Assembly (NCBI GenBank): GCA_026027325.1
Contig: JAMSLZ010000001.1
Coordinates: forward strand, 558,001 to 622,000
Direction of reading: 5' to 3'
Length of the DNA stretch: 64,000 nt
Source: Actinomucor elegans
Taxonomy: Eukaryota; Mucoromycota; Mucoromycetes; Mucorales; Mucoraceae
A program made the position numbers and the translations under genes. Under the pieces are notes generated by a model. The model saw only the letters and a program-made list of their open reading frames with translations, made no database searches and was not told the DNA's origin. How positions within the stretch are numbered: the stretch's first letter is position 1; the number at the start of each line of letters is the position of its first letter. This document shows, piece after piece, positions 12,630 to 22,860 of the stretch.

Positions 12630-13470
12630 TCAAATTGGATGTAGGTAGTACTTACCATATCAGGTTCTTGGCGCCACATCTGCCATATTAAGCATTGATT
12701 TTTTTTTTTTCAAAATGGTTGTCTGTATATTTCAATGTAGATCACATATGGCTAATGTGTTCAATTTTTTTTGGAGTTGAAAGGTTAGTCCTTAGTCTTG
12801 CTAATGAAAATCAATTCACTTACTTTGATATGGATAATTATAAATACCTCAGGTTAATATTTCTCAGAATATGAGGTCTAAATAATGAATGACCAATATA
12901 CTACACAGAAGAACATATAGAATCATACATCAACCTAAATGTAACACCACTGAGCAATACTAAGAAACTGAAAGAATATATACTGGCTTTTCAGCATAGC
13001 TAGGAGGAAGATGTAACATTTCAGGCACTGGTCGTGACAAGTGTTACTATGATTTTACGGTTATGGGAATATCAACTTTACCTTGTAGTTGATTTTGGTT
13101 AAATAGCACATCTGATAGTTAGAGCATAAATATAAAGAGCCGCTAAATCTGGAAGAGCTGCTATTTAATTGTAATAATTCAGTCGGCATACTTTATTAAC
13201 TGTGAATGATGTATATATATATATATATATCACACATATTATTGCTCATCTATTCATTGTTAGTAGATACTTGAAGAGGGATTTCAGGGATAGAAAATAA
13301 ATTGAATAATTATCATCAAAGGTATACATAAAAGTAGTACTGTGATGGCTTGTCAAGATTCTGCTAGGTGAATCTCACTTAATCTGATGGTTGGGGGTCC
13401 AGCCTAAACTCGATAACTCGGGCCCTATTATCTTTTAAGCTTCAAAACAAAGCATCAATGCATATGTTGG
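12630..13470 (-). pseudogene. decayed partial copy of the adjacent SAP-kinase gene
   Basis: Minus-strand sequence here is collinear with exons 8-13 of the intact kinase at 14,429-16,376, introns included. The counterpart of the WEILTWG segment keeps most bases, but both TGG codons have become TGA (near 12,850-12,880). The 15 bases before it that encode VYACG are gone. The 5-nt exon has lost its AG acceptor context and the DFG region reads EFR. The flanking CATATCAAAGTAAGTG donor and the VD microexon neighbourhood (GTTGAT then GTATGATTC) are still recognisable. Frame-disrupting changes and two stops mean no kinase can be made. Confidence 0.75.
13207..13230. repeat. (TA)n microsatellite
   Basis: About twelve TA units within the pseudogene interval. 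Simple sequence seen directly. Confidence 0.9.
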
Positions 13471-14428
13471 ATTATTTGAAACAAGGTTGCGCTAATATTC
13501 AAACTTTTACAAATGCTCTTAGCAACGTTAAAAAGTGATAATTGCAACAATATTATTGCTGGATTATTTTGATTGTTATTGGCTGTTGGTGTTTTAACAG
13601 AATTGCAAAATACATAAATACTGGGTTCCCTTTTGTAATAGCCAACAATTACTGGTAGACACGACTTGTATTAAAAAAGTTGGCGACTAATTTAACAGAA
13701 TACTTAATGATGTACATATAATTGGATGTATTCTTTCGACTGATCAAACTAATTTTGATAAAAGCAATTTCAAAAGTATTCTTTAAAGAAAAAATTTCTA
13801 TAGCTTATGTATACAATAAAACATAATTGCTATCCTCTCAAAAATATACAGTAGGATCATTAATAAATAATACATCGAAAATGAAGCATTCATACTCCAT
13901 AAGAATAAATCATGTTTTGAATATTTGGGCAGTTGGGTTTTTTGTCTACATTTCTTGACTGATCTCGTTTTAATGTTGCATCTGATAACTTTTACATGCT
14001 CACAATAAAACACTCCATACATTAGAATTGTTATTTAATAAAAAATTTAGCAAATAGGTTTTATTTAGACAAATGCTATGAATTACATGCATGTCTTGTA
14101 AATGTAATGATTTGTTGATTCTTTGGCTGATTCTTAGTTAATGCTGCACCTGAATAGCACATTATGTAATGAGCTATTGTTTCAGTTATCTGTATTGTAT
14201 TATTCGGCTAATTGCAGATTAAAACACACTATCTAATGCAAAAGAATTTTAGATTTGTAAGTATAGTTTTACTTTTTCTAGAGTGAATAAATATTAATAG
14301 AAAGGCTTGGTCTGGAAAGCATAATTTATACTATAGTATATTAAATTGAGAGCATAGGATCAAAAGTAATGAAAAGTCTTCTTTTTTATTCTTATTTTTT
14401 TTTTCATGTAGCAGATGAGTTGAAACAA
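13471..14428. other. spacer between the kinase pseudogene and the kinase gene
   Basis: AT-rich, no supported exon. Probably part of the duplicated segment and the 3' flank of the kinase gene, but decayed beyond alignment by eye. Confidence 0.4.
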
Positions 14429-15520
14429 TTAATTTAGATATGCTGATAACCTTTCAACGACGTGATTCATGGAGGGTCGCTAAGTATAATCATATAAGTC
14501 ATTATGTCGATTTGACATTTGTAGCACTTACTAAAGCAGGATCTGTTTCCCACATCTCCATGACCAAGACTAGAAGGTTTCTCGGGTATAAGTTTGTTAA
14601 TTTTGAAATAGGCGGTCGAATATCGTGATCTTTGACGGCAGCGTAAAGCGCATGCTCTGCCATATCTTTTTAGATTTGAAAAGTCAGCGTATAGTTTTGA
14701 TAATGTAAATTAATTCACTTACTTTGGTATGGATAACCATAAATACCCCAGGTTAGTATCTCCCAGAATATGAGACCACATGCATAAACCTAAACAATGA
14801 ATGATCAATATACTACATAAAGGAACATTTGGTGTTCTTGAATCATACATCGACCTATAACGCAATTTATTAGTAAGCAAAGTCCAACAGTTGAGAGATT
14901 GTAAGCTTACTTTTTCAGTGTAGCTAGGATTGGAAGACCAAAATTCAGGCGCTGATTATAACAGGTGTTACTATGATTACACAGTTATGGGAATATAAAC
15001 TTTACCTTGCCTAGAAATATAGTTAAAGCACAAAACCTTATCACTCAAAGTAATGACTTACCAGTTGGGTGTTCCACACTGTGTATGCATCAACGCGTTT
15101 GCCTTTGGACGAATTCTTGCTAAACCAAAATCATTGATTTTGGCTCTATCATCTTTTGATATCAATATATTCATTGACTTGAGGTCCTAGTAGCGGTATA
15201 ACATATTCAGAGTCTTTCCATGATTTGATACAATAGCTTTATAATACTTACTCGATGTATAATAGAAGGCCTATCGTTAAAAGTCAGTATAAGCGAGCAT
15301 CTACTATATACTACCTACCTTCTCGTGTGTAAATAAGAAACACCTAATGCAATATCATACATATGCATGACCTGCTGGGCAAAACTAGGCCTAGGGTAGT
15401 TTCGAATGACATCGAAAAGATCCCCTTTTGCACAGATTTCAGTAACGATGCACAGATGACTTGGATGGGTGCACACGCCAATAAACCTAATCACATTTTC
15501 GTGTCGCAGTTGTCTGAGCG

Positions 15521-15567
<47 letters not shown>

Positions 15568-16108
15568 AGCTTGGAAGTAATTGTATCATTATATAGATTA
15601 GTCAGTACTTTAAAACATTGATTTCATGCTTCACTTCAGCAAGATCTATCTCGCTAAAGTGCGCTAAACGAAGCTCTCCAATTGCCACCACTTCCTATTA
15701 ACCAAATGTCGATTGTAAGTCCATTTTTACCGACTGATATGACCCTTTGGTATATCTACCCCTTTATAATATCCTATAGAATAACCATGAGCACTCTATA
15801 CCTTGTCTTTGTAGTACGTGATTTACCTTCGTAACAGTCCTTAAACCCACCACTGCCAATCTTTTTACCAAAGATCAAATCATGATAAGGTATATTTAAG
15901 CTAGGTGAATCTTCATCTAAAAAGAGTTGCGAGAATTCCTTGGAATTCAATAGATCTCTCTCCATCTTTTGATGCCCTACAAGAAATGTATTCATATCAT
16001 GATTTTGTTGGTCTGATAACGAGTTTAGCCGCGGTGTAGAAGGAGCAGGGATTGGCCTGGTATTGTCTCTCTATGTTACAGGTGAATACCCTTGAAAATA
16101 CAGGTTTG

Positions 16109-16142
<34 letters not shown>

Positions 16143-16376
16143 AAAAGTTAGTTTATTACCCAAAACATCAGATCACTGATAAGCTGGGATTTCTTTCCCT
16201 CGGTTGGAAGGTTTCTTTCTCGACAAATATCAATAATGTCTGCTAGTGTCATTTCATTTAACTGGTCAAATTCAAGATACTACCCAATAAATAATGTTAG
16301 TACATTGTTTACTTGATCTCAATAGCAATACCTCTAGAGATTGGTCGATATGCTTCGGAATAGTGTGAAAGAGCAT
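14429..16376 (-). CDS. SAP-domain protein kinase (TKL-like) lacking the beta-3 lysine
   Basis: Fourteen exons on the minus strand: 16332-16376, 16160-16279, 15827-16070, 15760-15773, 15609-15694, 15319-15513, 15252-15270, 15062-15186, 15006-15010, 14911-14951, 14849-14854, 14723-14789, 14532-14665 and 14429-14479. Phases close to 383 residues. Residues about 21-52 form a SAP-like helix-turn-helix (LNEMTLADIIDICRERNLP), usually DNA-binding. The kinase domain follows: glycine loop GSGGFKDCYEG (127-137), VAIGEL at 144-149 where VAIK is expected, HRDLKSMN (240-247), DFG (260-262), APE (285-287), invariant Asp300, and RPSMNHVVERL at the end. The pattern is TKL/tyrosine-kinase-like Ser/Thr kinase. 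Lys132 in the glycine loop aligns with the relocated lysine of WNK kinases, so activity is plausible. Introns 2 and 5 carry A32 and A44 runs (plus strand). Confidence 0.85.
14849..14854 (-). other. 6-nt microexon (GTCGAT) of the SAP-kinase
   Basis: Flanked by GTTATAG and GTATGA. Encodes V299-D300; D300 is the invariant aspartate of kinase subdomain IX. Skipping keeps frame but deletes it. Confidence 0.75.
15006..15010 (-). other. 5-nt microexon (GCAAG) of the SAP-kinase
   Basis: Flanked by TTCTAG and GTAAAG. It completes W283, encodes Q284 and starts A285 of the APE motif. Skipping it gives an immediate in-frame TGA. Confidence 0.8.
15521..15564. repeat. A44 homopolymer inside kinase intron 5
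   Basis: Uninterrupted run of 44 A on the plus strand, so poly-U in the transcript, ending 8 bases before the intron's AG acceptor. It may act as an extreme polypyrimidine tract. Confidence 0.85.
15760..15773 (-). other. 14-nt microexon of the SAP-kinase
   Basis: Encodes the end of the glycine loop and YYKG between CTATAG and GTAGAT. Needed to link the G-loop exon (ending Y-E-G, phase 1) to the beta-3 exon in frame. Confidence 0.75.
16109..16140. repeat. A32 homopolymer inside kinase intron 2
   Basis: Run of 32 A on the plus strand (poly-U in the transcript), 38 bases before the acceptor. Confidence 0.85.
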
Positions 16377-16759
16377 TGTTATCTTTTTACTGCTTTTATT
16401 GTATATGATTATAAATAGAGAAGAAAAGAAACATTACTGGTAACAAGACGTGCTCTTTTGTATCTTTTTTAAAGTTCGGTCAGTTGATCTTTATTGTGCC
16501 TGAAAGTGCGCTGCTCGGTTATTCTCTTTTAGACATCGGGTTTACCTATTATATCACACTACACCGCAGTTATCAAAAAGTAGCAAAAGTCAAAAGGCAA
16601 AAAAAAAAAAAAAAAATCCCCAATTTTGGTTTTTGGGTCGTCCAACAAGATTATATATTTACGTAGTGGTAATTTATTATAATATGAAGGATATGCCGTA
16701 TGAATGTATATAGATATGAGAAAATATGATGATATTAATGAATGGGATGCAAGGGATTA
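16377..16759. other. kinase promoter / Whi3-like 3' flank
   Basis: 383 bp holding the kinase upstream region and the downstream flank of the RNA-binding protein gene, both on the minus strand. An A-run lies near 16,600. No coding exon seen. Confidence 0.5.
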
Positions 16760-17873
16760 CTATAAATCAGCTAATAAGGCCGTGCCCATTTGTTTAAAGT
16801 TAAATGCAACGCTAGCATCCCTGTTTACTGTAGGCTTAATAAACAAAGGGTTCTTGGAGAATGAGAGACGAATACCTCCTTTGACTGAATTAGACAAGAC
16901 ATGGCCCTGATGTTCGTTCATAGCTTGCGTGGCAAATACCACATCATCAAACTCAACAAAGCACATTGGTCCTTGAGGCTTTTGACGGAAACACATACGC
17001 TTATAGCCTTGACAATGAGCAAACAATGAACGTAGTTCGTCCTCATTGGTAGTAGGAGGCAAATTACCGACATATAACGTATTACAAGGCGGATTCTGAT
17101 CAGCAGGATTAGGACGAACAGCAGCAGAAGCAGCAGCAGAAGCAGCAGCAACAGCAGCAGCAGCAGCTGAGGAAGACCTTTCCATGATATTAGAAGAAGG
17201 TTGCAATGAGTTCTTACGGCCTATCAACATAAAATCTTCTGCATTGGAGAATAGACCACCTTTAGAAGTAAATGGGAATTCATGTTGAGGTACAGGCGTA
17301 GACTTTGATAGATAACTGAAAGGTTCGGCTTCGAGATCGGAATGGAATGGTTTGCTAGAAAATAGGTTGAACGGCTGAACTACGCTAGGATGATCGGTAC
17401 CGCTAATGTGAATACGATTAGGTGGGTGGCTGTCATTGCGATTGTCAAAGGAATGCGATCGAAGACCAACGAGAGAGTCACCAATCGTATTGGGCGTGTT
17501 CATGAAAATACCATGATTTTTATAGTCTCCAGGAGATAACAAATCACTTGGCAGAGGTGAGAATGATTCATAATCGGCAGCAGACAATGGAGGCATTCTA
17601 TCAGTCTGCATATTATTATAACTAAGTCTTCGAGAAAGCATTGCCATTGGTGGAGGGCTTGTAGTGGAAGAAGGCTCTGGCAGAGTTAACAAATTAGGCA
17701 AGGTGCTTGTAGATGAAGTAGATGGCACAATGGAACTACGTTTGATATGCAAGTTCTTTTTAGCCATTTCAGCCTTCAATATACAGCCCTTTTCCCAATC
17801 GACCTTTTTGCCATTCATCTCTTGAGCAGCCTCACTTGCTTCTTGGCGAGAACGAAACCTAGCAAAACCGATC

Positions 17874-17904
<31 letters not shown>

Positions 17905-18244
17905 TTAGTATCTGCCAAAACAAATGATATATCTCACATACCATCTGTTTTTTGTTGGTATTGTTTAATTGATTAAAAAACTCTTGATCCTCTGTCTGAT
18001 CCTTGCAATGCCACTTTAAAGATGCAGCTTCAAATCCTTTTGAAAACATAAACATATTTTGGAATTCGCGCTCTTGCATATCATCAGGAAACCCCACTAC
18101 AAAGATGGTGGTAACATCGTCCTTTGTAGAACATAAAGGGGGAGAAGGCGGCATGGAATCTGTAGTGCTATTGGTAGTATCAGAGGATGAAGAAACTAAA
18201 GGATGTATTCCTCCATAGTCATACGCTAGATTTGTACTAGTCAT
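16760..18244 (-). CDS. Whi3/Scw1-type two-RRM RNA-binding protein
   Basis: Two exons, 17942-18244 and 16760-17872, give 471 residues; the intron carries a (TA)n run. The first RRM, about residues 44-130, is split by the intron just before the RNP1-like IGFARFR. The second RRM, about 345-430, has TLYVGNLP (RNP2), [10 protein letters not shown] (RNP1) and ends [12 protein letters not shown]. That exit motif is characteristic of Saccharomyces Whi3 and S. pombe Scw1. The region between is Ser/Pro-rich with an Ala/Ser tract coded by a GCT/GCA-type repeat (17,120-17,168). Family members bind mRNAs in the cytoplasm and affect cell cycle, cell wall and hyphal RNA organisation. Which role applies here is not shown by sequence. 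Confidence 0.85.
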
Positions 18245-18460
18245 TTGAAGTTTTGTAAATGAAAAAGAAGTATTGAAAAGCGCAAGGTATGTGATATTGT
18301 TTATAAATATGTTGCGGGGAATGATGTTGGTTAGAATGGCCTTATTGAAAATGTTCTATTTTTCTTTTTAGCAATGAGTAGAACCTTCCAGTTCAGACTG
18401 ACTCACTGACTCAGTCAATCAATAGTACAATCGGATAAAAGCCGAAACATTATCAAAATT

Positions 18461-21271
18461 TTATTTGGACGAAGAAGATTCGGCTTGATGACGCTCTTTA
18501 CCAGATAATCCCACTCTTTCTTGTTTCTTAGATCCCGTTTTACCCAGTCCCTTATGCTTATGAGGATCCTTTAGATAAACTATGTTAGAACTATGCAAGT
18601 CAACGTATATTAATAGCATTTACCTTTCTACTCATCGTCACTTTGTTTCTGACACCTCGGCCGCCCTCCCAAAATGCGGCTTTTTGGGGTGCTTTTTCAA
18701 ACTCATGCCCACAAGTACAGGGCTTTCCACCAACAATGGCCTGTTCTCTCGAGCATAATCCACACACATGTCTTTTAGCCAGTTCAGAATGATGATCTTC
18801 ACGACTATCATGACATATATCACAAGGGTATAGCTTGTTACAGCATGAAAATCTAAACCAACGTTTGGACTTTCGGTAATGAGAGCAAGTGCCTTGATCA
18901 GGTAAAGGTTCACCGATAGTCAAAGGGTCTTCTCTGCTCTTCTTTTTCTTTTTCAGTTTCATGATTTGGTCTTCATTGGCTTTGAGTCTTTCACCACCTT
19001 CACTACCTATTTTTATCAAACGATAATCGCCTAATCCACATGTCATCTTAGCATGACAAGAGAAACAGTTTATGGTACGAGGAGGGTCGTGAGGGGACAG
19101 GCGGACTGGGGATGGCATATCAGCCATGCAAGAACCACAAGTGCCAATATAAGCAGAGGTTAAAACATCGTAGGCTGTACATCCTGCTAATTGTAATAGA
19201 CCAACTGATAAAGCGCCTTGATGAATCAGTTCTAGAATAAAGCAATGTAAGCCTTCAAATCAAGCTTTGGATTTTTTGTATTTTGTAGACTTACCTCCCA
19301 AGAACTTGATCCCCAAGACTGATGAACACGTAGGGCAAGACATCCATCTTTCGGTCTTGGAATGGTTCTTGGATGCTTGGTTCTCTTCTTGCTCTGGCTT
19401 AATGTTCTCTGCTTCCACTGTATCCTTGCAACGAGCACATTTGACCATAAGATGCAGCAAACTACAGCGAAATAATGATATGTTTTCTAGTTTGGGATCT
19501 ATCAAACGAATCTCGGTTCCTCTACGAATCACAGGCTGAGAAAGGCGGACCAAGGTCTTTTCATTGTTCTCTTCCTCTTCTTGACCCGACACACCCTCAT
19601 CTACAGAATCGCCATTGGCTAATTCAACCTCTACCTCTTCTTCCTCGGCCTGTTCAATAATCAAACTAGGATCGTTCACGATCACCACTTTATTCTTTCT
19701 AATATCGTCTTCTTCGTCAAATAGAGAAGTTTTCTTTTTCGAAGCTTTTGGTGTGAATTCTGGTGCACTTGCAGACAAGGTTTGTTGCTGTTTTACTGGA
19801 GGTTTTGTGTCTTTTTGTTGGGATGCTGCAATGATTGCTGTCTCGACCTGCTCTTCGGTCTTTTGCACAGGTGGAGAACTGAGCAGTAATTGCAAGTTAC
19901 GATTCAGCCAGTTCAAGTTTTCAAACAATGTATAGTTGCCATGCTCAACATGCTCATTAAATCCTAATGAGATCCAGCTAGAGATAATCGATCAGCCCAA
20001 ACTAAATATGTGCACCGTTCATAAACTTACTTGCTCCTGGTTTTATCCAGTTTCTTATTTTCAATTTCAATAGAACAAGCCTCGAGAGGATACAATGCAG
20101 GTACATGATACTTGATATAGAGCTCACTTCCTCCAATCAATTGTTCGCTCGTAAACTCTGGATCATTAATTGTAATAGCAAGTGTAGCTATTGTTTCTTT
20201 ATCACCTGATCTATGTAATCTATCAGTACTTTGTATCATACAATGTGTATTGTTTCGCGCTCTACCTCATAGTTTTAAATGAATCGCAGAACCGAGTTTG
20301 GAGCTGTCTAAGCTCCTGTTTACGCTTTTTCTCTGCCGTCTTTGTCTCTGCAAATGTGAAATGATGCTGCGCTGGCTCCTTCTTCTTGGTGGAAGATTCA
20401 GTTGCTGATGGTTTTGAGTTGACTTCCACAGCAGGCTTCGATGTACTACTACTACTACTACCACTACTACTAGCAGTGGTTGCATTCTTTTTAACAGGAT
20501 TATAGGCATAATGATTGACAATAGGTTTCGAAGAGGTTGCTTCAGCGGATTTGGGAATACTGACATTTGTGATTGGTTCCGCTGTAGCATCAATATAATG
20601 CTTGACAGGTTGCTGCGGCGTATGCGCTGCGGTATTATCGGTTGCGCGGTTACTATGAGCGATAAATCGAACTGTGGGAGCTGGTGCCTGTTGTAACAAA
20701 GTCTCCATATTACGATCGAGCCAATTCATTTGTCGAACTAGCGTTTGATGTGCTGCTTGAGTAGAGGGGTCGACGCGAGCTGTATATCCTTTCTCTAGGT
20801 TGCTAATATAAAACATAGTTAGTTTTATCATTTAAATGCTAACGGCAAGTCTTTCTGTACATGGCAAATCCTTTGGGGATATCTGAATTGAGTACTTGAA
20901 CTGTACAAGGTGCCGTTGGATATGTTTTTGGTATACTGAGTTGAAGCTGAAGTGCATCTATTTCATAAGGGAAATCAGGATCCGAGGGTTTTATCGCGAG
21001 TCGTACTACTGTTTCCTCGTCATTTTCTCTATTATCACGAATATATTAGTCAAAAGAAAGCATTTATTGCTCGAGGTGTTTTACTTGACTAGACGGTATG
21101 AAGATTTGTATCGAGTTTCGAGCTGAATCAACTCAAGTCTTCTTTTTTCTTCGTTATTTGCATGCTATTTTAGATAAATATGATAAATATACGGAATGTA
21201 ATAGCATAAAGTGTGTACTTTACAATTGCTGCTTGAGGCTTAACAACTGTTCTCGCGGATTTATCAACCAT
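18461..21271 (-). CDS. CHY-type zinc finger protein with duplicated RWD-like domains
   Basis: Eight exons: 21224-21271, 21085-21164, 20861-21028, 20266-20802, 20031-20210, 19295-19977, 18624-19231 and 18461-18568; phases close to 803 residues. Two similar blocks precede the zinc finger. Each runs ETxxxLAI..., then a 'Y..P/YP...CSI/CTV' strand pair, then NWLxRN, consistent with two RWD-like modules. A Ser/Thr/Lys linker separates them and an acidic linker follows the second. Two CxxC pairs (CARC/CPTC and CGSC/CFSC) precede the CHY finger at about 681-739: CSHY, CC, CDICH, DHH, CGLC, CTCG. In other eukaryotes CHY fingers occur in ubiquitin ligases and in the mitochondrial import factor Hot13. 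No RING is seen here, so function is open. Probably zinc-binding and cytosolic. Confidence 0.82.
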
Positions 21272-21857
21272 GTGATTCTAATTCTGAATAGTATGTTATT
21301 GTTTTAAGAGAAAGGTCCTCGACAATTTGAAGGCTTTTTAAATTGAAAATTTAGCTTAAACCTTTGGGTTTACAAGCGATGTTTGTAATCGTTTGTATTA
21401 TGATTGGATCGCGGCAATTAGAAAATTTCGATTATTATAATAAAAAAAAACCCCCACATATACAAAAACATAAAAAGTCTCATTAAATAGTATTTAATAA
21501 TAATACTACGCTAAAAAGCATAACCATTTCGTAAAACAGCATTTGCTCTTCTTTTCTAAGTAACCCAGCCTGTCCCGCATATAGCTAATAGCTCGAGCTT
21601 TGACTGGGTTGTTTTCTTGATTCAGTGTAAACCCCTGACTTAGCACCAACGCTGTCTTCAACCAAAAGTTTTCTAAATTTTAAACATATAGCTAAGAAAA
21701 AAATACACTTCAAATGCATAAAATTTTAATTTTTTATGGATACCTATTTACTATATTGTATTTGGAATTGATAGCTTTATTGACTATGTAAAAAAAAAAA
21801 CAATAGAATGTCTGAACGATATATTGCATGAAAATAACTACTACTACAAGCGAAATT

Positions 21858-21912
21858 CTTGAGACGTGAAAACTTGAGACATATAAACCTTGAGACCTAA
21901 AAATCTTGAGAT
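21858..21912 (+). repeat. four-copy 15-16 bp tandem repeat, core CTTGAGAC
   Basis: CTTGAGAC/T cores start at 21858, 21873, 21889 and 21905, a spacing of 15, 16 and 16 bases, with degenerate A-rich spacers. Seen directly. Confidence 0.75.
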
Positions 21913-22289
21913 ACGGAAACTTTAATAGCGCCAACAAGTCCTTAAATGAATACCAAGATAAGTTAGATGTAGATGATGAGTTAGGTAATGCATGTATATT
22001 AGATAGTAGACCTCAACGGATAGACAAATCAAGGGAATTGAACCTTTTCGCGCTTTATAAACAAGATGAGCATACCAACCATTACTTTTTCAAGTTGTGC
22101 TCCGAAACCTTTAGTGGGTAAAAGAAAGTATTGGAATGCTGGAACCACTAAAGCAAATAAAATCTAAACCTTAGCGCCAAATTTTGGCGGAAAAAAATAT
22201 ATATGTTCTACTATAAACTTTTTTGGTTTAAATATACATTCAATTCTTGCCACAGAATATCAAGGACCTTGAAGATTGCTCGGAAGACT

Positions 22290-22601
22290 ACTATTATATG
22301 CATCACATTTCCTTGGAAATAAACTCTTATTTTTCAAAAGCCTCTCTCACTTCATCTTCCTTTTGCAGCCAGATCAGAGTTGCTCAATTGGATCCAATTC
22401 AGGCGAATAAGGTGGATAATATATGCAACCCTATTCATGTCTATTGATCTCTTTTTCAGTATCACTATTCTTGTGGATAAATGAATTACTTTCTAAAATA
22501 TAATGGCCAAAAATATCTAGAGCATTACTTACAAAATCGAATTAACATCCCACCATAGTACCATCTCTGTCTTGTTTATACTAGTAGGCACGCCATTCCT
22601 T

Positions 22602-22632
<31 letters not shown>

Positions 22633-22860
22633 CTGAACTAAAGTACACAGCTCACTTACATCGGTATTGATCATTCCGACTGCGTATATTGCATCGAGTG
22701 TAGTTATTATTCTCTAACTTTGATATGAAAAGCTACGATGTTTTGAGTAGGTCTCGTACTAGAATGGATTAAGTATAAGAGAACCGAGAGATTACTACTG
22801 CAATATTAAATCAGAAAATCGTCAAACCCAAGGCGTTCTACTATCCAACAAGCTGAAAAT
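22290..22860 (-). mobile_element. degenerate Tc1/mariner-type transposase remnant
   Basis: On the minus strand, the block around 22,383-22,420 reads YYPPYSPELDPIEQL, the conserved C-terminal DDE-superfamily 'PPYSPxLNPIE' segment. It is followed by a TGA where the usual Trp codon is expected, then SGCKRKMK and another TGA. Upstream pieces fit the same transposase (GTMVG, GHYILESNSFIHKNS, AVGMINTD). Frames shift between pieces. I could not identify terminal inverted repeats. Dead copy. Confidence 0.7.
22599..22628. repeat. (TA)n microsatellite
   Basis: About 15 TA units embedded in the transposase remnant. Tc1/mariner elements insert at TA, but this looks like simple expansion. Confidence 0.85.
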
